Positions 49,594-60,690 of a stretch of 64,000 nucleotides of DNA are shown in pieces. The stretch's first letter is position 1. Each line of letters opens with the position of its first letter. Position numbers and translations under genes: made by a program. The stretch is from NCBI RefSeq assembly GCF_028288205.1, contig NZ_JAQBOD010000018.1, positions 62,001-126,000 on the forward strand, in the 5' to 3' direction. This DNA is from Mucilaginibacter sp. GTDB taxonomy: Bacteria; Bacteroidota; Bacteroidia; Sphingobacteriales; Sphingobacteriaceae. The notes beneath the pieces are model-generated. The model was not told the origin of the DNA, ran no database searches, and saw only the letters and a list, made by a program, of their open reading frames with translations.

Positions 49594-52500
49594 ATGAATA
49601 AATTCATTAAAAACATAATTTATTTTTCACTAAAACACCGCTATTTTGTGTTTTTTATGACTGCCATATTGGTAGTAATAGGCATATGGAGCTATAGTAA
49701 TACCCCTATTGAAACTTTCCCGGACGTAACCAATACGCAGATCATTATTATAGCCCAGTGGCCGGGGCGAAGTGCGGAGGAAGTAGAAAAATTAATAACC
49801 ATCCCCATTGAAACGGTGATGAATTCGGTACAAAAAAAATCAAATCTGCGCACAACATCGGCTTTTGGCTTATCCTATACCCGTATTATTTTTGATGATG
49901 ACGTTGACGATGCTTTTGCCCGCCAGCAGGTACTAAGCAGGCTGGCTAACGCCGACTTGCCCGACGGTGTAAAACCCGAAATTGAACCACCCTACGGCCC
50001 AACAGGCGAAATTTACCGGTATACGCTAAAAAGTAAAACCAAATCACTCCATGAACTTACCGCCATACAGGATTGGGTGCTTGACCGCCAGTTTAAATCA
50101 GTTCCGGGTGTTGCAGATGTAAACAGCTTTGGGGGCGAAGAAAAGGCTTATGAGGTAAGTGTTAACCCTGCGTTGCTGCAAAAGTATGGATTAACCTCGT
50201 TAGATGTTTTTACGGCAATTAACCGCAGTAATATTAACGTTGGGGGCGATGTGATAGAGAAAAACGACCAGGCTTATGTGGTAAGGGGCATAGGGCTTAT
50301 TAACAATATTGAAGAGATGCAAAACATCATCATTAAAAATGTTAATAATGTGCCTATACTTACTAAGGATGTTGCTGAAATAAAAGAAGCGGGGCTGCCA
50401 CGCCTTGGGCAAGTGAGCCGGGATAAACAAAAAGATGTAATAGAAGGCATTATTGTAATGCGAAAAGGCGAGAACCCGGCAGAGGTGCTTAACCGCGTAC
50501 GTGCCAAAGTGCAGGATCTTAATGATAATGTATTGCCAAAAGATGTAAAGATTGATACCTTTTACGACCGTACCAACCTGATGGATTATTGTACCGAAAC
50601 AGTGATACATAATTTACTGGAAGGTATTGTATTGGTAACTGTAATTGTGTTTTTGTTTATGGCAGATTGGCGCACTACGCTCATAGTAGCCATCATTATA
50701 CCTTTATCTTTATTATTCGCCTTTATATGTATGCGTATAAAGGGCATGAGCGCCAACCTGCTATCAATGGGCGCGGTTGATTTTGGTATTATTATAGATG
50801 GCGCGGTAGTAATGGTTGAGGGCATTTTTGTAGCGCTTGATCACAAAGCCAAAGAAGTTGGCATGCAAAAGTTTAACGGGCTGGCTAAGCTGGGGCTGTT
50901 TAAAAATGTCGGCGCCGAAATGGGAAAGGCCATCTTCTTTTCAAAACTCATTATTATTACCTGCCTTATTCCAATTTTCGCATTTCAAAAGGTAGAGGGT
51001 AAAATGTTTTCGCCTTTGGCTTATACTTTAGGTTTTGCTTTGTTGGGCGCATTAATATTTACATTAACGCTGGTGCCCGCTTTATCAAGCATCCTGTTAA
51101 ATAAAAACGTTCGCGAAAAACATAATGTTGTAGTGTTGTTTTTTGAGAACGGCATACGGCGGATGTTTGGCTACACCTATAAGCACCCTAAAAAAAGTAT
51201 TCTCGTAGCTGTTATTTTTATGGCTTTAACTTTCTTTTCAGCAAAATTCCTGGGAACGGAGTTTTTACCCGACCTGAACGAGGGTGCATTATGGGTAGAG
51301 GCAGAATTGCCAATGAGCGTATCATTGCCCGAGGCCGAAAGCATTAACCAAAAAATGATGCAAATGCTGGCCAGGTTTCCCGAGGTAAAACAAACATTGG
51401 CGCAGGTGGGGCGTACCAATGATGGTACAGACCCAAAAGGGTTTTTTGATGTACAGATACAGGTTGACCTAAAAAATAAAAAGGAATGGCCAAAAGGCGT
51501 TTCAGAGGATGATCTGATAGACCAGATGGATACGCAACTAAAAAAAATTCCGGGTACTGTATTTAACTATTCGCAGCCTATACGTGATAATGTGGAAGAA
51601 GCCGTTGCCGGTGTTAATGCCGCGCTTGCCGTAAATATATTTGGTACCGATTTTAAGGTGCTTGATGAAAAAGCTGATGAAATAATGAAGGTCTTAAAAA
51701 CTGTAAAAGGTATTGATGATTTGGGTGTATTGCGTAATTTGGGTCAGCCGGAGTTTAGGATAGAACTGGATCAGCGTAAAATGGCGTTATATGGTGTTGC
51801 TACTGCTGATGCAAATTCTGTAATTGAAATGGCCATTGGCGGCAAGGCGGCAACAGAGCTTTATGAGGGTGAGCGCAGGTTTGACATCAGGGTGCGCTAT
51901 CAAAAACAATTTCGTGATACACAGGATAAAATTGAGAACCTGATGGTTCCAACACTAAACGGATCAAAAATAGCAATAAAGGAAATAGCCACCATTAAAG
52001 TACTTACCGGCCCGGCTTTTATTTACCGGGATAATAACATGCGGCATATCGCGGTAAAGTTTTCAAACAGGGGCCGTGATCTGGGCAGTACCATTGCCGA
52101 GGCACAACAAAAAGTGAACCGCCTGGTAAAGCTCGACCACGGATATTCGACACAATGGGTAGGTGAATTTGAAAACCAAACGCGTGCATCAAACACCCTG
52201 GCGCACGTGGTACCTATTTGTTTGCTGGTCATCTTTTTAATACTATTCATCACCTTTGGCAATGTTAAAGACGCCTCATTAGTTATTATGAATGTGCCAT
52301 TTGCATTAATCGGGGGCATATTGGCATTGCATATTACCGGCATTAACTTTAGCATATCAGCAGGCATTGGCTTTATCGCGCTATTTGGCGTATGTATTCA
52401 AAATGGGGTTATCTTAATATCGGTGTTCCGTAAAAACCTGGCAGAACGCATGCCATTAGATACAGCAATACTTGAAGGTGTGATATCCCGTGTGCGCCCC

Positions 52501-52725
52501 GTGGTAATGACGGCTTTAATGGCTGCAATAGGTTTAATGCCGGCAGCAATATCAACAGGTATAGGCAGCGAAACACAAAAGCCGCTTGCCGTTGTAGTTA
52601 TAGGCGGGTTAATCACATCCACCATACTTACATTATTGATATTGCCGGTTATTTATGCATTAGTGCATCAATTAATACATAAACGTGAGAACAGAAAGCT
52701 CCTGAAAAAAATAGGTGCTGTGTGA
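49594..52725 (+). CDS. CusA/CzcA-family heavy-metal efflux RND transporter
   Basis: TPIETFPDVTNTQIIIIAQWPGRSAEEVEKLITIPIE; MGAVDFGIIIDGAVVMVE; about 1043 aa with 12 TM layout. Confidence 0.96.
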   Translation: MNKFIKNIIYFSLKHRYFVFFMTAILVVIGIWSYSNTPIETFPDVTNTQIIIIAQWPGRSAEEVEKLITIPIETVMNSVQKKSNLRTTSAFGLSYTRIIFDDDVDDAFARQQVLSRLANADLPDGVKPEIEPPYGPTGEIYRYTLKSKTKSLHELTAIQDWVLDRQFKSVPGVADVNSFGGEEKAYEVSVNPALLQKYGLTSLDVFTAINRSNINVGGDVIEKNDQAYVVRGIGLINNIEEMQNIIIKNVNNVPILTKDVAEIKEAGLPRLGQVSRDKQKDVIEGIIVMRKGENPAEVLNRVRAKVQDLNDNVLPKDVKIDTFYDRTNLMDYCTETVIHNLLEGIVLVTVIVFLFMADWRTTLIVAIIIPLSLLFAFICMRIKGMSANLLSMGAVDFGIIIDGAVVMVEGIFVALDHKAKEVGMQKFNGLAKLGLFKNVGAEMGKAIFFSKLIIITCLIPIFAFQKVEGKMFSPLAYTLGFALLGALIFTLTLVPALSSILLNKNVREKHNVVVLFFENGIRRMFGYTYKHPKKSILVAVIFMALTFFSAKFLGTEFLPDLNEGALWVEAELPMSVSLPEAESINQKMMQMLARFPEVKQTLAQVGRTNDGTDPKGFFDVQIQVDLKNKKEWPKGVSEDDLIDQMDTQLKKIPGTVFNYSQPIRDNVEEAVAGVNAALAVNIFGTDFKVLDEKADEIMKVLKTVKGIDDLGVLRNLGQPEFRIELDQRKMALYGVATADANSVIEMAIGGKAATELYEGERRFDIRVRYQKQFRDTQDKIENLMVPTLNGSKIAIKEIATIKVLTGPAFIYRDNNMRHIAVKFSNRGRDLGSTIAEAQQKVNRLVKLDHGYSTQWVGEFENQTRASNTLAHVVPICLLVIFLILFITFGNVKDASLVIMNVPFALIGGILALHITGINFSISAGIGFIALFGVCIQNGVILISVFRKNLAERMPLDTAILEGVISRVRPVVMTALMAAIGLMPAAISTGIGSETQKPLAVVVIGGLITSTILTLLILPVIYALVHQLIHKRENRKLLKKIGAV

Positions 52726-52779
52726 ACCTGATAAATTATATTGAACTTATAGACACAGCAACATTTAAAAAAACAGCTA

Positions 52780-52815
52780 AAAGAGGGGGCTTAAATAAGT
52801 CCCCTCTTTTTTTGA
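52780..52815 (+). terminator. Rho-independent terminator after efflux operon
   Basis: AAAAGAGGGGGCTTAAATAAGTCCCCTCTTTTTTTG. Confidence 0.9.
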
Positions 52816-53109
52816 AACAAAGTTTAACCAGGCAGAAACATTCTTTATCCAGATATTGTTGATCTCAATACAGCAATTATATGCCCCCCAATAGCCATAC
52901 CTATAACCTATGTAATGTTATTGTGACCATTCTAAAAAATTGGGCCTAATATTCTTAAATCGGGTAAAAAGCATTAATATTGATTTAGTAACCTGTTATA
53001 AACCAATTATTATCAATTACGTTAATGCCTAAAAACTTACCCTTTATAAGGCTTTGGCGGAATTAAATTTAACGAATGATATAATATTCAAATCATTAAA
53101 AACAACTAA

Positions 53110-53946
53110 ATGAACAAACGCGATTTTTTAAAAAACATGGGGGCACTGGCTGTTGGATCAGTACTGTTACCTTCCTTTAAATTTGCACCAAAAAAAATTA
53201 AAGATCCGGGCATACAGTTGTACACCTTCCGCAAGGAAATGATGACCGACCCTAAAGGGACCTTAAAAATAATAGCCGACCTTGGCATTAAGCAAGTTGA
53301 ATCTGCATCAAGTAATTTAGGGTTGTTTTATGGTTTGAAACCCGAAGAAATGAAACAGACCTGTAAAGATCTGGGTATGACGCTGCGCAGCGGACACTGC
53401 AGTATTGACGGCAAATGGCAAAGCACCATTGAGCAGGCGGCATTATCCGGGCAGGAATATCTTATTGCCTCTACACTGCCTTACCAGGGACAAACCACGG
53501 CTAACTATCAAAAAATAGCCGAAAGGTTTAATAAAGCCGGCGAAGAATGTAAGGCAGCAGGTATTAAATTTGGCTTCCATAATCATAATGCCGAATTTCA
53601 GACGGATAAAGATACCGGTGATGTTTTGTATGATGTAATGCTTAAAAACACAGACCCTAAACTGGTACATATGGAAATGGACCTTGGCTGGGTATTAGCC
53701 GCCGGAAAGGACCCGTTTGAATACTTTAAAACATACGGAGCACGTTTCCCGCTATGGCACTTAAAGGATATGAAAGGAAAGCGCAGTACAGAATTTGGTA
53801 ATGGCACCCTTGATATTGTGGGCATACTAAAACACAGCAAAGATGCCGGCATGAAATACTTCTTTATCGAGCAGGAAGAATATCCTGTATCGGCTTTAGA
53901 TAGTATGAAGATAAATATGGAGTACCTTAAAAAGATTGATTATTAA
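53110..53946 (+). CDS. Sugar phosphate isomerase/epimerase (xylose isomerase-like TIM barrel), exported
   Basis: GIQLYTFRKEM, KFGFHNHNAEF, MEMDLGWVLAAGKDP, WHLKDM; N-terminal NKRDFLKNMGALAVGSVLLPS. Confidence 0.92.
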   Translation: MNKRDFLKNMGALAVGSVLLPSFKFAPKKIKDPGIQLYTFRKEMMTDPKGTLKIIADLGIKQVESASSNLGLFYGLKPEEMKQTCKDLGMTLRSGHCSIDGKWQSTIEQAALSGQEYLIASTLPYQGQTTANYQKIAERFNKAGEECKAAGIKFGFHNHNAEFQTDKDTGDVLYDVMLKNTDPKLVHMEMDLGWVLAAGKDPFEYFKTYGARFPLWHLKDMKGKRSTEFGNGTLDIVGILKHSKDAGMKYFFIEQEEYPVSALDSMKINMEYLKKIDY

Positions 53947-54141
53947 TAGTAAGATTTTATTAAACCTTCTCCCCAAGCAGGGCTACTATGTGGACATATC
54001 CTTTTTAAACAAAATGTTATTTCGAGTGGTAAAATTAGGAAAATTCTGCAGGGGAAATGATATAAGAGCGTTGTCATCCTGAGCCGGGTTTTAATAAACA
54101 TGTCATGGGTATAGGACAGGAATCGCACGGCCTCAAGTTTT

Positions 54142-54456
54142 TTATTGCATCGCCAAACTCTGGTTCGGTCGTGGGTCCTCGGGCAAAATTTCCATTTCCG
54201 GGAATTCAATATACTCGGCATACCATTGTATGGCACCAACCACATCTAAAGCATCTTCGGCCGAAATGTCTATTGTCTCAAATGCATAAAGTCTGTTATT
54301 GGCATAGCCAAAAAGCTGTATTTCGTTACTATTAGCTATAAATTTATCCTCATCAAGACAATACACTCTTATTTTCAATTCGGTATCTCTCGAATGAATT
54401 ATATCTCTGCAAGGGTTATTAGGATCGGTCGCTAATAGATATACATTGTACTCCAT
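54142..54456 (-). CDS. Hypothetical acidic protein
   Basis: 104-aa ORF, no family recognised. Confidence 0.5.
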   Translation of the reverse strand: MEYNVYLLATDPNNPCRDIIHSRDTELKIRVYCLDEDKFIANSNEIQLFGYANNRLYAFETIDISAEDALDVVGAIQWYAEYIEFPEMEILPEDPRPNQSLAMQ

Positions 54457-54746
54457 ATTTTTTTAACAATGCTAATGGCGGATAGTTTCAGGTTTTATTT
54501 ATTGATAATCGGTTAAATTCTTGAGTTACTATTAATAACAAGTATTTAGTTAAAATACCTGTGGGATATTTTGTGTAAAATTTACCCTAATTGGAGAAAA
54601 GATTTTCCGACCCCAAAATAGCTGAATACTAACGGTCTTGCTTTTGGGGGTTTATGTAACATGCATATTACAACTGGCATTTATTTTGCCTGTATACAAG
54701 TAATTAATGCCCTTCTAAAAGGGCTGTTTTTCATAGGTAGATGTAG

Positions 54747-54784
54747 GGCCGAAACACTGCGAGAGTTTTTCGGCCCTTTTTTGT
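54747..54784 (+). terminator. Strong terminator-like hairpin
   Basis: AGGGCCGAAACACTGCGAGAGTTTTTCGGCCCTTTTTTG. Confidence 0.75.
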
Positions 54785-54894
54785 GGATTAAACTTTTTCT
54801 TTCTGTATGGCGGCGATTACTCACCCGATCATCGCTTTGCTAGATCACCTCCTTCGGCAAGCTGAAAAGAGGGTTGTCCTCTGCTAACTCAAAA

Positions 54895-54927
54895 AGATTT
54901 GTCAACTTTTTAAAAGTTGACAAATCT
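54895..54927. repeat. 33-nt palindromic repeat, copy 3 (perfect)
   Basis: AGATTTGTCAACTTTT-T-AAAAGTTGACAAATCT. Confidence 0.9.
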
Positions 54928-55049
54928 ACTTAATTACCCTCTTTCCGCTCAGTGGCGAAGAGAGGCCGTGTAAGAAATGCCGCGGGGTGAGTCTGAGCGG
55001 TTGTGTTTTAGTGCGCGCATTAGTTTCTTATAATAGAACCTACTTTTAC

Positions 55050-55057
55050 TACTTTTG
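55050..55057 (+). promoter_or_regulatory. Candidate -7 element (TACTTTTG)
   Basis: TAnnTTTG match just upstream of pdeM ATG. Confidence 0.5.
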
Positions 55058-55063
55058 CACGCT

Positions 55064-55729
55064 ATGACGATAAGTGCGGGTATTCCGTTTAAATTACTGA
55101 ACCAGGACCTTCTTTTATTACCGCAGCGGGCCATTTACTGGCAGCAGGAAAAAACATTAATTGCAGCCGATGTGCATTTAGGCAAGGTGGGGCATTTCCG
55201 CAAAGCGGGAATAGCTGTGCCGCGCGATATGGAACAGGGCGACCTGGCCGTACTGTCTGACCTGATAGATGAATACCGGCCTCAAAAAATATTGTTCCTG
55301 GGCGATCTGTTTCATAGTGATATGAATGCCGATTGGGACTGGTTCGCGCTATGGCGGCAGCAATTTCCTAAACTGGCAATTGATCTGATACGTGGTAACC
55401 ATGACATTGTACATGACAGTCATTACACTGAACTGAACGTAACGTTACATGATGAACTTTTAACGGGGCCATTCCTGATGCTGCATCATCCGGTACCCGA
55501 ACCTAAATTGGCGTTGGCGGACAGCTATGTTTTTTGCGGCCACATACACCCGGGTGTAAATTTAACGGGCAGGGGCCGCCAGAGCTTAACCCTGCCTTGT
55601 TTTGCCTTTGGCGATAAGCAGGCTATATTACCCTCGTTTGGCAGGTTTACCGGCCGTGTAGCTATCCGCAGCCGCGAAACCGACCGCATATTTGCCGTGC
55701 TGTGGGATAAAGTGATCGCTATTGATTAA
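55064..55729 (+). CDS. pdeM: Ligase-associated DNA damage response endonuclease PdeM
   Basis: ADVHLGKVGHFRKAGIAVP, LGDLFHS, IRGNHD, FCGHIHPGV metallophosphoesterase motifs; likely start MTISAG. Confidence 0.9.
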   Translation: MTISAGIPFKLLNQDLLLLPQRAIYWQQEKTLIAADVHLGKVGHFRKAGIAVPRDMEQGDLAVLSDLIDEYRPQKILFLGDLFHSDMNADWDWFALWRQQFPKLAIDLIRGNHDIVHDSHYTELNVTLHDELLTGPFLMLHHPVPEPKLALADSYVFCGHIHPGVNLTGRGRQSLTLPCFAFGDKQAILPSFGRFTGRVAIRSRETDRIFAVLWDKVIAID

Positions 55730-56865
55730 TGAGTTTTAAGGTAATTGGCTACGCTTCCTGCCACGTCATTAAAATCTTTTACATGCTCAATTATATGCCC
55801 CTGACCATCCAGCAGGCAATAGGCCGGGATGCTTTTTATACCCCAGCTATCTGCATTTGGCGAATCATCTCCTTTAAGATCTGATATTTGGGGCCAGGTC
55901 ATCTTATCGGCAGTTATAGCGGTGGTCCACCTGTTTTTTTCTGTATCAAATGATATGCTGACAATTCCAAAACCTTTATCGCCAAATTTGGATAATAAAC
56001 CGGTTATCATATACTGATGATTATCACGGCTGGTGCCATTTGTTGAGCGCCAAAAATCAAGCAGTATGATCTTTTTGTTCATGGCTTTAATATCAAGCGT
56101 TTTTCCATCAGGAGTTGTGCCGGCAATAGTTGGCGCTGATGCCCCTGCGGATACATTAGCCAGCGGCTTTAACTTACTTTCCAGTTCTTTGCCATCACCA
56201 CTGCTTTTGGCGGCCGAACTTAGTTTCTGAAAAATAGTATAAAACTCAGCCGGGTTGTTTTGATAATCCATTTGCAGCATAATGTGCGGAGCTATCTCAT
56301 TTTCAGGATATTTATTTATAAAAGCATTTAAAATGGTTAGTTCATCAACCCGGTTTGCCTTTTGCTCATCCGCATGGAGTTTAGCAGTCATGGCGGCATG
56401 CTCATCTAAAGTTACCGCCTGGTTTTCAAGCCCTTTAATTTGACTATGTATGGCAATAACCTTTTTCCGCCCCTCATTATTAATTGAATCGGCTAAAGCA
56501 TTATAGGCCGATAGCTCGGTTTGCTTTTTTGATAACGAGGTAATTAACGGGTAGTTATTTATATTTTTAGGGTCGATGTTAATGCTGTATTCGCCGGGCT
56601 GTAAATAGATATCAACCCTGCGTGTTGTGGCCGACCCTAATGAATAAACCAGCTTATAATAGCCTGAATATTGCAAAAAGCTCTTGCTGATATTAAATTT
56701 TCCTGCCGAAATATCTGTACTGTAAACATTATTGTTGGCTTGGTCCCTTATCATAACATGACCAAAATTGGCTCCGGTCGCGGTGCCGGTAATTGTAATA
56801 TCGCCTTGCGAACGGTCACATCCTGCAAATAATAAAACCAGTAAAATTAAGCTGACGTATTTCAT
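55726..56865 (-). CDS. DUF4369-like lipoprotein with C-terminal thioredoxin-like domain
   Basis: Lipobox LLFAGC; LDFWRSTNGTSRDNHQYMITGLLSKFGDKGFGIVSIS. Confidence 0.88.
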   Translation of the reverse strand: MKYVSLILLVLLFAGCDRSQGDITITGTATGANFGHVMIRDQANNNVYSTDISAGKFNISKSFLQYSGYYKLVYSLGSATTRRVDIYLQPGEYSINIDPKNINNYPLITSLSKKQTELSAYNALADSINNEGRKKVIAIHSQIKGLENQAVTLDEHAAMTAKLHADEQKANRVDELTILNAFINKYPENEIAPHIMLQMDYQNNPAEFYTIFQKLSSAAKSSGDGKELESKLKPLANVSAGASAPTIAGTTPDGKTLDIKAMNKKIILLDFWRSTNGTSRDNHQYMITGLLSKFGDKGFGIVSISFDTEKNRWTTAITADKMTWPQISDLKGDDSPNADSWGIKSIPAYCLLDGQGHIIEHVKDFNDVAGSVANYLKTH

Positions 56866-56949
56866 TTGGTATAGATAATTAGTTGCTACTAATGTAATAC
56901 TACTGCGGCTATCCGCAAAAAATAAATCAGTTTAAACAGGCTAAAAAAT

Positions 56950-57669
56950 TTACTTGTTTGTTAAGTTATTTGCCCTTTCCAATAAACCCTTTGCCGCCTT
57001 TCCTTCGGGGCTCTCTTTAGCAGCCGAACTTAATTTTTGAAAAATCCTATAGTAACTATCCGGATTGCTCATATAGGCGTTATTTAATACAATAATACGG
57101 GGTGTAATACTATTATCAGGATACTTATCTACAAATGCCGAAAGCACAATTGTTGCTAATTTTAGCTGCTGCTGCTCTGCTTCCTTGTATTTGTTAACCA
57201 AGTTGTTATAAGCATCGGCGGGTAACATTTGGCTTTTAGGGTCTTTTAACTGCGCATTTAAATCGGCTGCTTTTTTACTTAGCTCATCTTTTGTCTTATC
57301 AAATAAATGATAATAAGCCGTTAACTCGTTTTGTTTTTTTACGGTGGATTGAATATCAGGGTACTTATAGGGTTTATCACGGTCAAACGTAACAGTATAC
57401 TTTCCAGGCTGCAGGTAAACATCAAACGCCAGCATGCCCAGTTTATCATTATTTACCGACATATAACCATACGTGCCGTTGTTATATTCACTGCTTACGG
57501 TAAATGTTCCGGATTTAATAGCTGTTTTACAAATTGTCGAATCGCTTATATTCTTAATTATAAACTCGCCATCATTAATGCCCGGTGTTATTCCGGTAAA
57601 TTCAATAGTTGGTTTTTGGGTACAGCCTGCAGCCAGTATAGCCAGGCTTAATGCAAAGAAACACTTCAT
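56950..57669 (-). CDS. DUF4369-like lipoprotein lacking thioredoxin domain; truncated paralogue of neighbour
   Basis: Lipobox LAAGC; IFQKLSSAAKESPEGK matches IFQKLSSAAKSSGDGK of neighbour; start MKCFFALSL. Confidence 0.85.
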   Translation of the reverse strand: MKCFFALSLAILAAGCTQKPTIEFTGITPGINDGEFIIKNISDSTICKTAIKSGTFTVSSEYNNGTYGYMSVNNDKLGMLAFDVYLQPGKYTVTFDRDKPYKYPDIQSTVKKQNELTAYYHLFDKTKDELSKKAADLNAQLKDPKSQMLPADAYNNLVNKYKEAEQQQLKLATIVLSAFVDKYPDNSITPRIIVLNNAYMSNPDSYYRIFQKLSSAAKESPEGKAAKGLLERANNLTNK

Positions 57670-57844
57670 AAAATAAGGTGTAATTAATGGGTTCGAAGAT
57701 AATATAGCGGTTGGCATTCGGTAAAATATTAACAAATATTAACAATATTTTTGACTAAAAATGACCCTGTTTTTAGATTGTTTCTAAATAACTGTTTGCC
57801 CGCTAATTCATAAAAAGCATTTATATCTTTTGGTATTTAATAAA

Positions 57845-57852
57845 TACTTTTG
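57845..57852 (+). promoter_or_regulatory. Candidate -7 element (TACTTTTG) upstream of sdhC
   Basis: TAnnTTTG match about 27 bp before ATG. Confidence 0.5.
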
Positions 57853-57878
57853 CGTAAATATTCATTTACAATAAAATA

Positions 57879-58655
57879 ATGAGCGAAATTAAACAAACCT
57901 TTAACTCATCGCTGGGCAAAAAGCTAATTATGGCTTTAACAGGCTTGTTTTTGTGCACTTTTATTATAGTGCACCTGGGCGGCAACCTGTTCCTGTTTAA
58001 AAATGACCAGGGTTATGGGTTTAATGTGTATGCTAACTTTTTAACACACTTCCCTCCTATCGAGGTAGTTGCCTACCTGCTGTACCTGGCTATATTGGTA
58101 CACGCGCTTTATGCGTTGATATTGACAATCAATAATCGCAAATCGCGCCCGGTAGCTTACGCGGCACAAACCAAATCGCCGGCATCATGGTCGTCAAAAA
58201 ACATGGGGCTGTTAGGTTCTATCCTGTTCCTGTTCCTGGTGATACATATGGGCGATTTCTGGTACAAATACAAATTTACCGATACTGTAGGTTTTAAAGA
58301 GTACCGCACCAACGTGCTAACCAATGAGCGTATCGTGAATGACTTTAAACCTGCCGATCCAACTTTCGAGCATTCATCAACAACAGAAAATGATGTAGAG
58401 ATTGTTCGTGTTAAAGATCTGCATACTAAAGTGGCAAGCAGCTTTAGCCAGTTATGGTATGTTATTGTTTATGTAATTGCAATGGGCGCATTATCGTTCC
58501 ATTTGCTGCATGGTTTCCAGAGCGCTTTCCAAACCCTGGGGTGGACACATAGGAAATATACCCCTATAGTGAAATTTATTGGCAAATGGTTCTTCGCGAT
58601 AATTATACCGTTAGGGTTTGCCTTAATGCCGATAGTTTATTATTTTTTTAAATAG
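57879..58655 (+). CDS. sdhC: Succinate dehydrogenase/fumarate reductase cytochrome b subunit
   Basis: SSLGKKLIMALTGLFLCTFIIVHLGGNLFLF; five TM; followed by sdhA/sdhB. Confidence 0.95.
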   Translation: MSEIKQTFNSSLGKKLIMALTGLFLCTFIIVHLGGNLFLFKNDQGYGFNVYANFLTHFPPIEVVAYLLYLAILVHALYALILTINNRKSRPVAYAAQTKSPASWSSKNMGLLGSILFLFLVIHMGDFWYKYKFTDTVGFKEYRTNVLTNERIVNDFKPADPTFEHSSTTENDVEIVRVKDLHTKVASSFSQLWYVIVYVIAMGALSFHLLHGFQSAFQTLGWTHRKYTPIVKFIGKWFFAIIIPLGFALMPIVYYFFK

Positions 58656-58755
58656 TTGATGAGTTGAATATGTTGATTGAGTTAAGTAATTGAATAGGTT
58701 GTTTTAAATAATAAAACCACTCACTAAATCACCCAATCAACTAAAAACATAAAAT
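58656..58755. repeat. Intergenic hairpin between sdhC and sdhA
   Basis: TGTTGATTGAGTTAAGTAATTGAATAGGTTGTTTTA pairs with TAAAACCACTCACTAAATCACCCAATCAACT. Confidence 0.75.
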
Positions 58756-60690
58756 ATGAGTTTAGAAGCTAAAATTCCACCCGGCCCGTTAGCCGAAAAA
58801 TGGAGCAAGCATAAATTTAACTTAAAGCTGGTTAACCCCGCTAATAAGCGTAAATACGATGTAATAGTTGTAGGTACCGGTTTAGCAGGCGCGTCAGCAG
58901 CAGCATCGCTGGCCGAGTTGGGTTATAATGTAAAAGCGTTTTGTTTTCAGGATAGTCCGCGCCGCGCGCACTCTATTGCTGCGCAGGGGGGTATAAATGC
59001 TGCCAAAAATTACCAGAACGATGGCGACAGCGTATACCGTTTATTTTACGATACCATTAAGGGTGGCGATTACCGTGCCCGCGAAGGAAACGTTTACCGC
59101 CTGGCAGAAGTATCTGTAAACATTATAGACCAATGTGTAGCCCAAGGCGTACCATTTGCCCGTGAGTATGGCGGCTTGCTTGATAACCGGTCATTCGGTG
59201 GCTCGCAGGTATCGCGTACGTTTTATGCAAGGGGGCAAACAGGACAACAATTATTATTAGGTGCATACTCGGCATTAAACCGCCAGATACATAAGGGTAA
59301 GGTAAAAATGTATACCCGTACCGAAATGCTTGACGTAGTAACTGTGGACGGCCATGCAAAAGGTATCATCACCCGTAACTTAACAAACGGCCAGATTGAT
59401 ACCCATACCGGCCATGCTGTACTATTGTGTACAGGTGGTTATGGCAACGTGTTTTATTTATCTACCAACGCGATAGGATCAAACGTTACGGCAGCATGGC
59501 GCGCGCATAAACGAGGTGCTTTCTTTGCCAATCCTTGCTATACGCAAATACACCCAACCTGTATCCCAGTTACCGGCGATCATCAGTCTAAGCTTACGCT
59601 GATGTCGGAATCGTTACGTAACGATGGGCGTGTTTGGGCGCCAAAAACTGTCGAAGTAGCCGAGAAACTCCGCAAAAAAGAAATCACTGCCGCCCAGGTA
59701 AAAGAGGATGACCGCGATTACTTTTTAGAAAGAAAATACCCGTCATTTGGTAACCTGGTGCCGCGCGATGTGGCATCGCGTAACGCTAAAGAAATGGTTG
59801 ATGATGGACGTGGTGTAGGCGGATCGGGCTTTGCAGTTTTCCTTGACTTTGCCGACGCGATCAATCGCCTGGGCCAGGAAGCGGTTGCTGCCAAATATGG
59901 TAACCTGTTTGATATGTACTATCAAATTACCGACGAGGACCCTTACAAACAACCTATGCGTATTTACCCTGCCGTGCATTATACCATGGGCGGCCTTTGG
60001 GTTGATTATAATTTAAGTACCAACGTACCGGGCCTATATGCTTTGGGCGAGTGTAACTTTAGCGACCACGGCGCAAACCGCTTAGGCGCCTCGGCCCTGA
60101 TGCAGGGATTAGCCGATGGTTATTTTGTTATCCCATACACTTTGGGCGATTATTTGGCTACTATCGGTCCAAAACCGGTTGACGCCGGCCACCCTGCCTT
60201 TGCTAAAACAAAACAGGATGTGGTTGATCGTATTAACAGCTTGTTAGCGCTAAACGGTACTAAAACGGTTAACGAATATCACCGCGACCTTGGCCATATT
60301 ATGTGGGAGTATTGCGGCATGGCACGTACCGAAGAGGGCCTGACCAAAGCTAAAGGATTGATACAGGCCCTGCGAGCCGATTTCTGGAAGAACGCCAAAG
60401 TAGTTGGCGCTAACGACGAAGTAAACGCGGCCCTTGAAAAAGCCGGCCGCGTAGCCGATTTCCTGGAGCTTGGCGAACTAATGGTTGACGACGCCCAAAT
60501 GCGTAAAGAATCATGCGGCGGTCACTTCAGGTTAGAATCGCAAACCGAAGAGGGTGAAGCTTTAAGAGATGACGATAATTTTGCTTTCGTTGGTGCATGG
60601 GAATACAAAGGCGATAATCAGCCGGAAGTATTGAATAAAGAAACATTGGATTTTGAATTTGTGCATTTAACACAAAGAAGTTATAAATAG
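58756..60690 (+). CDS. sdhA: Succinate dehydrogenase/fumarate reductase flavoprotein subunit
   Basis: [64 protein letters not shown]. Confidence 0.97.
   Translation: MSLEAKIPPGPLAEKWSKHKFNLKLVNPANKRKYDVIVVGTGLAGASAAASLAELGYNVKAFCFQDSPRRAHSIAAQGGINAAKNYQNDGDSVYRLFYDTIKGGDYRAREGNVYRLAEVSVNIIDQCVAQGVPFAREYGGLLDNRSFGGSQVSRTFYARGQTGQQLLLGAYSALNRQIHKGKVKMYTRTEMLDVVTVDGHAKGIITRNLTNGQIDTHTGHAVLLCTGGYGNVFYLSTNAIGSNVTAAWRAHKRGAFFANPCYTQIHPTCIPVTGDHQSKLTLMSESLRNDGRVWAPKTVEVAEKLRKKEITAAQVKEDDRDYFLERKYPSFGNLVPRDVASRNAKEMVDDGRGVGGSGFAVFLDFADAINRLGQEAVAAKYGNLFDMYYQITDEDPYKQPMRIYPAVHYTMGGLWVDYNLSTNVPGLYALGECNFSDHGANRLGASALMQGLADGYFVIPYTLGDYLATIGPKPVDAGHPAFAKTKQDVVDRINSLLALNGTKTVNEYHRDLGHIMWEYCGMARTEEGLTKAKGLIQALRADFWKNAKVVGANDEVNAALEKAGRVADFLELGELMVDDAQMRKESCGGHFRLESQTEEGEALRDDDNFAFVGAWEYKGDNQPEVLNKETLDFEFVHLTQRSYK

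Noticed and set aside
50200-50610. 136-aa antisense ORF inside the RND transporter gene
   Set aside because: Mirror of codon bias in the sense gene; no start context or family motif.
54661-54843. 60-aa ORF at 54661-54843
   Set aside because: It spans two terminator-like hairpins; more likely non-coding.
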